Below are positions 61,001-64,000 of a stretch of 64,000 bases of DNA, piece by piece. Both the position numbers and the translations under genes were made by a program. Below the pieces are notes generated by a model. That model was not told where the DNA came from. It searched no databases and saw nothing but the letters and a program-made list of their open reading frames with translations. This DNA comes from Duganella sp. Root1480D1 (lineage in GTDB: Bacteria; Pseudomonadota; Gammaproteobacteria; Burkholderiales; Burkholderiaceae_D), in assembly GCF_001427305.1 (NCBI RefSeq), contig NZ_LMFZ01000048.1:287444-351443 (forward strand), read 5' to 3'. Within the stretch, counting starts at the first letter, position 1, and every line of letters begins with the position of its first letter.

Positions 61001-63731
61001 GCTCAAAGCTGAAACGATCAATATCACCAGCAAGGGCGACACTACGCTGAAAGGTGCAACGGCGATAGCCAACACCATTAACGCGGACATCGGCGGCAAA
61101 CTGGCGGTCGAAAGCCTGCAGGACGTCAGCAAGCAGGAAAGCAGCCAGACCAACGTGGGCGCACGCGTGCAGGTATCGTTCGGCACCGCTTGGGAAGCAT
61201 CCGGCAACCTGTCTCAATCGAAGAGCAATGGCAGCTCCGCGATGGTCGGCCAGCAATCGGGCTTGTTTGCAGGCGATGGCGGCTACCACGTCAAAGCCGA
61301 TACGGTGGACCTGAAGGGCGGCGCCATCGCCAGCACCAACAAAGTTGACTCCGAGCTGACGACGAACAAGCTGACCACATCCAACATCGAAAACAAGATG
61401 AGCTATTCGGCCAGCAACGTCAGCATGGCCGGCAGCATTACGGGCGGCAGCGGCAAGGGCGATACGACTCCGGACGGCAAAGAGAAGCCAAAAGACCAGC
61501 AACAGTTGTTCGGCGACCGTAAGAGCGGTAACGTGACGCCTGGCGTGCCGGTAATGGAGAAGGGCAGCGACAGCTCGACCACTTATGCCACCATCACCGA
61601 TGGCAAGATCAATATCGGCGGCGTGACCACCAATTCCGTCAAGGACCTGGGCATCAACAACGACGCGAGCAAGGCCAACACCGCGCTCGACAAGCTGCCC
61701 GATTTGCAGAAGGTGTTGAAAGACCAGCAGGCCATGTCGGCGGCTGCCGGTACCGTGCTGGCAACCTCGAAACAAATCATCGGCGAAGTCGCGACGAGTG
61801 CAAGCAGTGCAGCGATCCGCGATCAGGCTGCCGCGGCGAAAGTGCTGAACGATCCGAATAGCACGGCCGAGCAAAAGGCGACCGCAAAAGCTCTAATGCA
61901 GGATGCTGAAAAAACTCAGGCAGACTGGGCTCCCGCTGGCATCTATAGCCGTGCACTTAACGCTGGTGTAGATATTTTGGTGGGAAGTCTGGCAGGCCAG
62001 CGTGGCGGGCAGATAGCTGCCAGCGCTGCTGCACCTACAGTAGCAAAGTCGGTTGGTGATATTGGTATCTCGCTCTCGCACAAAGCAGACAAGGAAGCGC
62101 AAGATTTTAGGAACCTGGCTGAAAAGGCCGCGGCCAACAACGATCTGGTATCCGCCGCAATGTACACATCCAAAGCCAACGAAGCGGCAGCGACTGCGGA
62201 AAATTGGGGCGAGAATGGCATTTACCGCGTGGGGTTGCATGCGGCAATGCAAGGCGTACTAGGGAGTTTATCAAATGGACATTCCGGAGCATTGGAAAGC
62301 GCGGCAGGTGTAGTAGGCGGAAACCTGGGCCAACAACTTGCCGAGGAGTTGGGAAATGCCGAGGCTAATAGACTTGGCTTGACTGGCGAAAAGCGCTTAG
62401 CACTTATCAATGCTTATCAAAACACCGGTGCTGTTGTAGGTGGCATGCTTGCTGGCGCGGCAGCGGGGGCAACAGGTAGTGCGAGCAATGCCGGAGCATT
62501 GCTTGCCGCGGCCCAGGGTGGTCAAGCCGCCAGCGCGGTTGATGTCTTTAACCGACAAGCACACCCGGATGAAACTGCCAAACTGAGGCAACTTCAAAAA
62601 GGGCAGACCGTTGAAAGGCAACAGCGGCTCGCTGATGCTGCTTGTGCGCTGGTGCATTGCTCAGCACAGATGTCCGATGCTGATCCGCGGAAGGCAGCGG
62701 TGGAAGAGCAAGAACGCAGAGGGCAGCAATACGTGCAGGAGAAGAATGAGCTGGAGGCCACCGGCTTGTTCAAGTACGGCTGGAAAGATACAGCGAACGA
62801 CTTCTCTACCAAGACCGCGCAAAGGATTGCATTGGAAGCAGCGAGCGCGGCACGCGGCGCACGCAACTTAGCTTACTTGATCGCAGTAAACGGCCCGGGG
62901 AGAAATGCCCAAATTCCTCCTGATCTTCCCGAGGATATGGGAGGCCCTCGAGGCGGGATGGCTAGTGCTGGAGGAATGGCACTTCCGCCGACAGTACTGT
63001 GTGCGGTGCCTCCGTTCTGCGTCTTGACGCCGCCGGTTGTCACTCCAGGTGCTCGGATTTATGTACCTAACAACGTGCTATTATCTTCGGGGCAAGATGG
63101 CGCTGATACTTCAGGTAAGTCGGATGGGCAATCTGGCGCGGGCAACTCTACGGGGTCTACCGCGGGAAGTAATAGTCCTGGACAGTCAAATGGGGTTACA
63201 TCAGGCGTTGGCCCAGGTGGTAAAACGTCAAGTACAGCCGCTCGGGACTACGGGAATATCCCGGACGAACATCGATGGAGATATGATCGATATCAGAACG
63301 GCCCTTCTGCTAATAAGTTAAGCCCTGACGAATGGTACGCTGCTGCACAGCGTGCCTGGACCAACAATGCAAATGGCAATGTATTTGAGCAGACAGTCCG
63401 GTCAGAATTAGGTGCTCCGCTTGGAGCTGGGTCCAAGCCAACATCGATTCAGGGATTCGTTCCCGACTTGCCAGTTGGCTCGCAGTTTGGTGTTACGGAC
63501 GTCAAGAATGTTGTCAGTCTTAGTAATAGCAACCAGTTGCGTGCGTTCTATCAATATGCGGTTGATAACGAATTGCCCTTTAATTTGGTTATTGGCCCCA
63601 GAACGCAGACGATTAGCGAGCCTTTGCTGAATAGTATCCGCCAGACAGGCGGTAGTGTCATGCGATACGATCCCGTGACACGCGTTTTTACAAAAATTGA
63701 AATTGGGCTCTCAGGGCCTTTAAAACCATGA
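49062..63731 (+). CDS. cdiA: CdiA/FhaB-type contact-dependent inhibition effector, 4889 aa
   Basis: A giant exported adhesin/toxin. The N-terminus MNKQIYRLVFNQARG is the extended signal peptide region; the signal ends near residue 78. The TPS secretion domain follows (about 80–330, with VVANPAGIAVNGGGFIN). Then come long beta-helical FHA repeats, including five ~270–310-aa units (50930–55390), the receptor-binding-type region (about 2930–3085, LPTASLFKTHPES… DIVWLV… VLVPQVYV), further FHA-2-like repeats, and a pretoxin region (about 4275–4720). The last ~165 residues look like a restriction-endonuclease-fold toxin. The stop overlaps the next start (ATGA). From about 61.9 kb codon use becomes less GC-rich, which suggests an exchanged toxin cassette. 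Confidence 0.93.
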   Translation: MNKQIYRLVFNQARGCLMVVAETATSSGKSASGERVSRGAKKQGGQRGRAALAACESIHRAMLLGAASLWLAPMQVDAQTVATRIVADPAAARAQQATVLNASNGVAQVNIQTPSQAGVSRNTYSQFDVGASGAILNNSRNNVQTQLGGWVQGNPWLATGAARVILNEVNSNNPSQLQGYVEVAGQRAEVVVANPAGIAVNGGGFINASGVTLTTGTAVMNNGSLESYRVQGGNISVSGAGLDTRGADYTAILARAAQVNAGIWANRLQLVTGSNTIEAGSLGSDSAPQSQRIDGDGNVPNYALDVSSLGGMYAGKITLIGTEAGLGVRNDGVVQASSGPLTLTQDGWLANSGTLQASGGDVKVQVQGTINQSGIVYGSANVLVASQGSQAHSGTVAGQGDVRIEAIGDGAAVQANGNAVWAAGLQMDGSLTGRQNLDVQAAAQLQSAGKALASQNLALRGASLDLSQSGVQANSIQLQASSGELNARGSQILATDTLQLQTPRALTTDGALVQANTISTQAQSLSNVRGQVIQTGSADQAIALQGKIDNTAGVIQSAGQNLTISARDIENTAGQLLHAGQGTFKLGSQGLLQNNAESASQGALADGARVVSSGALQVQAQAISNTGSINAGGELNTNAATLDNSGVMYAASAQALSLTSGMANRGTIAAGKDLKINAASFTGSASNMLAAGMGADGRLTGIGALTANTTGALQSAGQLLATGNLNLTAASLDLTGSSAGSTTGNASLAAQGGNILTRNAEISTPGQLSITANAKAGQLLDNTGGQLSGRQLQVQVGQLDNTLGSIQQTGTGSQAASIQSAGALNNTSGRIVGNAQDFALTAGGALTNTDGLVSAIGNLAISTGDLSNAGAGSGKGIQSQTGNIVLNAQMLDNSGGIYAARNLDTTAASASNSGTMYAGAQQRLAVRDALANSGTIAAAKDLTINAASLAGSASSVLAASMTTGGQLTGSGSVAITTTGIMQNAGQLLATSNVVLDGSALDLSGSTTGSTAGQVHFTAQSGNVLTRNAQVSTPGELFVSANQSGTQTLDNTAGRISAAKLDFDVRNIDNSQGSIQHTGNTDLAIDLHGGAFNNSSGSLVANAANLSLSTGALTNTAGEIGHSGTGQLSLNAASIENTRGQIVGNGAVLLSNTGNLTNADGLISAHADLTATSKDVANTVSGTATTATGIQSQAGNVSLDVQKLTNSGSIRSGQDLSTHATSLDNSGTMYAAGAQTLAVGNAIASSGTIAAAKDLTVNAGSLTGAAGNVLAAGMAADGQLTGTGALSVTTSGALQTAGQALATGNVNLGGASVDLAGSTTGSTTGDVQLTAQSGNVVTSHAQVSAPGNLTINANGNGSQLLDNTGGQLSSKQLQIKVGQLDNTQGSIQQTGIGALPASIQTSGALNNTGGRIVANAQDVTIASGALTNNNGLIGHAGTGTLGITSASVDNGHGQVTGNGVVTITSAGNIDNSAGLIAAQNDLTLSGADLTNTSGTNAGIQSQAGSVNLDVQNFTNSGNVSAGQNLDTHAASLNNSGTMYAAGWQTIAVVNGMTTSGAIAAGKDLTLHAGNLSGTGANVLAAGMAADGQLTGNAALAITTTGGLQTSGQALAAGNVNLLGGNVDLNGSTTGSTKGDVNLTATSGNVSTRNAKVSAPGLLNITANANGSQSLDNTAGQLSGQQLQVKVGQLDNTQGTIQQTGSGAQAANIQSIGSLNNSSGQIVANAQDFTISSGALTNTSGVIGHAGTGSLGINAAGVGNNNGQITGNGAVTLSSTGNIDNSAGLIAAQNDLVLNGADLASTSGATVQSQSGNVSLNVQNFVNSGSVRAAQNLVTHAASLNNSGTMYAAGWQTVTVGNALNSSGTIAAGKDLTVSAGSLAGTGTNVLAAGMAGDGKLAATGALSISTSGTLNAGGQMLAAGNLNLTGSSLDLSGSTTGSTNGNVSLTAQSGNVLTRQAQVSTPGQLTITAANNAGQLLDNTNGLLSAQQLQVQVGRMDNTQGVIQQSGTGAQSASIQSFGAINNNAGRIVANAQDFTLSAGGALSNVDGQIGHAGTGSLNVSANGLDNTRGQVVGNGTTTVSSSGFVDNSSGLVSAQQTLTIGAAGVDNDQGKLVAMQGNLSLNSTQGSINNAAGLIQAAQDLGLTANGPGNSLLNAQGKIIAGRDANLSTGSVGNDSGLIASGHDLHVDTHGQTLSNLDGTANPGSALGLVAGGQMTVNSGALDNRAGLISAQAGLDIASSGAVNNAARNGHAGQIYSGANLTVQATGLDNTAGQVLAVQGADILLGGGTLSNSAGLVRVGQALTLKAGAIDNTSTQGGNAGIEASTIDIVTANLNNTQGAVRAGQDLTIHDDGQLNNNQGELSAGRALQITTNQAATPSLALSNSGGQIIADQSVNVRTGTLTGAGSIVSRGDVGLDLQGDYTLSGTLQAGGNLDLKTTGSLTNPISVQAGRNLSVNAANLDNQAGAELLSGETTTLAIAGTLTNRGLIDGADTHIQASQVNNFGTGRIYGDRVAIGASVVNNLEETVGGATSAATIAGRQRVDIGAQYLTNREGSLIFSAGDMAIGGALDGNWQAAGMAQTVNNNSATIEASQNMAISASDIRNTNEHFATTVQQVSQTAITEYQVVGQTQRYLPGTPGVYIYRDEVFFLHTPDGSNHENWNSYDYTRTVNETVVTQSDPGKIVAGGGIRLTANNLLNDKSQIVAGGRIDVQGTTASNTKVDGTRSTTDSGTVTENWRDKHKGTDDPGKTVTAYNPGTIVTSFDMQASRYEEFAGNASTGSGPGASTLSTVQANAGAGGTVNASNNTANLSNVSGTQAGSASGATTASQTGSHVQNNNASAAQAQGGTVAGSTGKQITGNAANSELAHGDAIGDNVGRHIIGSAESSDQATGQATTQQTAGQVQSLSGAAAKSGKTPDTAGTATGSAQISIRTMRPNFRLPTASLFKTHPESQAKYLIETDPKFTNYKSWLSSDYMLDALQVDPASTQKRMGDGFYEQKLIREQVLALTGNRFLGDYTNDDEEYKALMDNGLTYAKQWGLRPGVALSPEQVSQLTSDIVWLVTQDVQLPDGSTQSVLVPQVYVRVQPGDLDGSGALLAGKEVNINLTGDFANKGTVAGRNLVNISADNIRNLGGTMSAGTLALQATKDIDNVGGTLKAQNAALLTAGRDLNLTTTTQSLSNTVGANSFAQTGIDRVAGLYVSGPAGVLLASAGNNINLTAAQINNSGAGLTQLNAGNNLNLSAVNTSVSQKLVWDANNRQSQSASMDIGSQVKGGGNLVLNAGQDLNVKAAVVNAGQTLTVAAGRDVNITAGQVTQSLDEAHKHTSKGFLSKKTVTTHDQLENATAIGSSLEGSNVNVVAGRDMTVKGSSIVADQNLAIEAARNLSVLSVEDTAKSANSIEVKKSGLTGGYASGNLSVGYGKSSSSTQGTKESVTQHESTIGALNGSAKLKSGETLQVVASDIAAKENLTLIGKNVDLSAAQNTSEEHQTATSKSSGFSVGVTVNPLAAAKDAYKESTKNSKSSGTIGKITSKADGVADGLWAATTAVTVQFGAKSSTSHQNQSISDARSTSLNAGKDLTILATDGSINSQGTQMSAEGNAMIVAKDSIKLDVAHNTESKSQDSKASGFSFDNRTAMMAGTFNNKGKGDGATDTVTGTKLSVGGNATMATQTGDIALVGASVVSDGKLEISAARDLTITSAQDTVHNANQSDNKAIGKVVISDTERFSGYHNEKHKDNTDQVKQVASNVGSLKGDVVLTAGEKYTQTSSNVVAGNDVNITAKSIDITALQDTGSSQSSNSDLKIGAFARISSPLIDLVNNVEAARKSDGRLQTMQGMAAAAQGYQATKAITNGGTLIKGEVGVGFASSSNSSNDQSNTAVGSTVNGGGNVTLKSTEGDIHATGATLGAGKALSLDAAQNIVLDTSQSKIHSDGKNNSAGVEVGVGFQAGASGTGVYAYASANVGKGHHDSDATINNNTQLKAETINITSKGDTTLKGATAIANTINADIGGKLAVESLQDVSKQESSQTNVGARVQVSFGTAWEASGNLSQSKSNGSSAMVGQQSGLFAGDGGYHVKADTVDLKGGAIASTNKVDSELTTNKLTTSNIENKMSYSASNVSMAGSITGGSGKGDTTPDGKEKPKDQQQLFGDRKSGNVTPGVPVMEKGSDSSTTYATITDGKINIGGVTTNSVKDLGINNDASKANTALDKLPDLQKVLKDQQAMSAAAGTVLATSKQIIGEVATSASSAAIRDQAAAAKVLNDPNSTAEQKATAKALMQDAEKTQADWAPAGIYSRALNAGVDILVGSLAGQRGGQIAASAAAPTVAKSVGDIGISLSHKADKEAQDFRNLAEKAAANNDLVSAAMYTSKANEAAATAENWGENGIYRVGLHAAMQGVLGSLSNGHSGALESAAGVVGGNLGQQLAEELGNAEANRLGLTGEKRLALINAYQNTGAVVGGMLAGAAAGATGSASNAGALLAAAQGGQAASAVDVFNRQAHPDETAKLRQLQKGQTVERQQRLADAACALVHCSAQMSDADPRKAAVEEQERRGQQYVQEKNELEATGLFKYGWKDTANDFSTKTAQRIALEAASAARGARNLAYLIAVNGPGRNAQIPPDLPEDMGGPRGGMASAGGMALPPTVLCAVPPFCVLTPPVVTPGARIYVPNNVLLSSGQDGADTSGKSDGQSGAGNSTGSTAGSNSPGQSNGVTSGVGPGGKTSSTAARDYGNIPDEHRWRYDRYQNGPSANKLSPDEWYAAAQRAWTNNANGNVFEQTVRSELGAPLGAGSKPTSIQGFVPDLPVGSQFGVTDVKNVVSLSNSNQLRAFYQYAVDNELPFNLVIGPRTQTISEPLLNSIRQTGGSVMRYDPVTRVFTKIEIGLSGPLKP
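50930..55390 (+). repeat. Five long internal repeat units in cdiA
   Basis: A block anchored by the motif NSGTMYA occurs five times, at about 51006, 51810, 52744, 53671 and 54593, giving periods of 804, 934, 927 and 922 bp. Each unit carries the same order of submotifs (GTIAA-KDLT, LAAGM, SGSTTGST, LDNTGGQLS, QLDNTQGSIQQ). Units 3–5 are closest to each other, so they probably arose by recent duplication; the encoded stretches are stacked beta-helix rungs. Confidence 0.8.
63240..63728 (+). other. C-terminal toxin module of CdiA (Tox-REase-7-like)
   Basis: Residues about 4727–4889. Visible are GNVFEQTVRSELGAPLGAGSKPTS, then VPDLPVG with D4802 and VTDVKN with D4813 and K4815, followed by NSNQLRAF. 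This is the D…(D/E)xK plus QLR pattern of restriction-endonuclease-fold polymorphic toxins (Tox-REase-7), predicted nucleases. Composition is lower in GC than the repeats. Assignment is by pattern, not by search. Confidence 0.7.
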
Positions 63732-64000
63732 CATTTTCTCTTTATGCGTTATTGAGCGAAGAAGCACCATCGATTTCAAACGACTCTTTGGCAGCCGAGT
63801 TCAGGCACTATTTCCGAAATGAGAACGGATTTTCTTTGGAATTGGAGCAATTACCTTTTTCAAAAAATGCAACGCTCGCCCTTCGATGGGGAGGGTGGTT
63901 GGTAAGAGTCGCATATGAGGAAGGCGATGCTGTTCGCGCGGACTCACTCGAAATTCAGAATAGAATTGGTTCTTCGTATAACGTTGATGTATCGACTGTA
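63728..64000 (+). CDS. cdiI: Probable CdiI immunity protein (3' end outside window)
   Basis: A 91-codon frame with no stop before the window ends. Its ATG overlaps the cdiA stop (ATGA), the standard position of a cognate immunity gene. It reads MTFSLYALLSEEAPSISNDS, is acidic (many Asp and Glu) and has no signal peptide, as expected of a cytosolic inhibitor of a nuclease toxin. The family is not recognised. GC content is low, like the toxin end of cdiA. Confidence 0.75.
   Translation, partial: MTFSLYALLSEEAPSISNDSLAAEFRHYFRNENGFSLELEQLPFSKNATLALRWGGWLVRVAYEEGDAVRADSLEIQNRIGSSYNVDVSTV

Overview
The window is high-GC chromosomal DNA from a Gram-negative betaproteobacterium. It is most likely a Burkholderiales member of the Oxalobacteraceae (Massilia/Duganella/Janthinobacterium-like). 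Reasons: the gloB–methyltransferase–rnhA–dnaQ–tRNA block, a LysR/malate synthase pair, a TonB-dependent receptor of the Xanthomonas/Caulobacter type with plant-polysaccharide hydrolases, and a giant two-partner-secretion protein with an extended signal peptide. The family assignment is inferred from gene content, not from a search.

1–12.5 kb is housekeeping and signalling: an HDOD protein and a PAS-GGDEF-EAL protein (c-di-GMP), an AidB-like acyl-CoA dehydrogenase, upp with a small Hpt protein, a cold-shock protein, LysR divergent from malate synthase (aceB), a DsbA-like isomerase, glyoxalase II (gloB), a yafS-like methyltransferase, rnhA, dnaQ and tRNA-Val(CAC).

12.5–18.7 kb, starting directly behind the tRNA, is a decayed defence-type island. 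It holds a multiply frameshifted Mrr-like nuclease, an intact SIR2-domain protein, a complete IS5-family element with a 4-bp target duplication, a truncated AAA ATPase and a truncated IS21 element.

18.7–36.9 kb is a polysaccharide utilisation locus, probably for arabinoxylan or arabinan. It has an Sde182-like nucleoside-hydrolase-fold protein, a membrane-anchored AraC regulator, a rightward operon (lipoprotein, TonB-dependent receptor, then GH27) and a leftward operon (GH62, GH51, a TonB-like/PA14 fusion, a GH43-CBM6-GH43 enzyme and a flavin halogenase interrupted by one in-frame TGA). The two operons face each other and share a duplicated promoter region of about 260 bp (three ungapped blocks of roughly 85–90% identity), which implies one regulator controls both.

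37–43 kb starts with an unrecognised 404-aa protein. It continues as a mobile-element scrap yard: IS5 and IS1182-like fragments fused together, an IS91-type element whose tyrosine recombinase is frameshifted at an A8 run, an integron attC site, an orphan cassette-like ORF and an N-terminally truncated IS66 transposase.

43–46.5 kb holds small accessory genes: a VOC protein, a YdeI remnant, a secreted hypothetical protein, and a zinc metalloprotease with a HEAT-repeat partner.

46.5–64 kb is a contact-dependent inhibition locus: CdiB/FhaC transporter, HlyC-type lysine acyltransferase (CdiC-like), a 4889-aa CdiA/FhaB effector with five ~0.8–0.93-kb internal repeat units and a restriction-endonuclease-fold C-terminal toxin, and the start of the overlapping immunity gene, cut by the window end.
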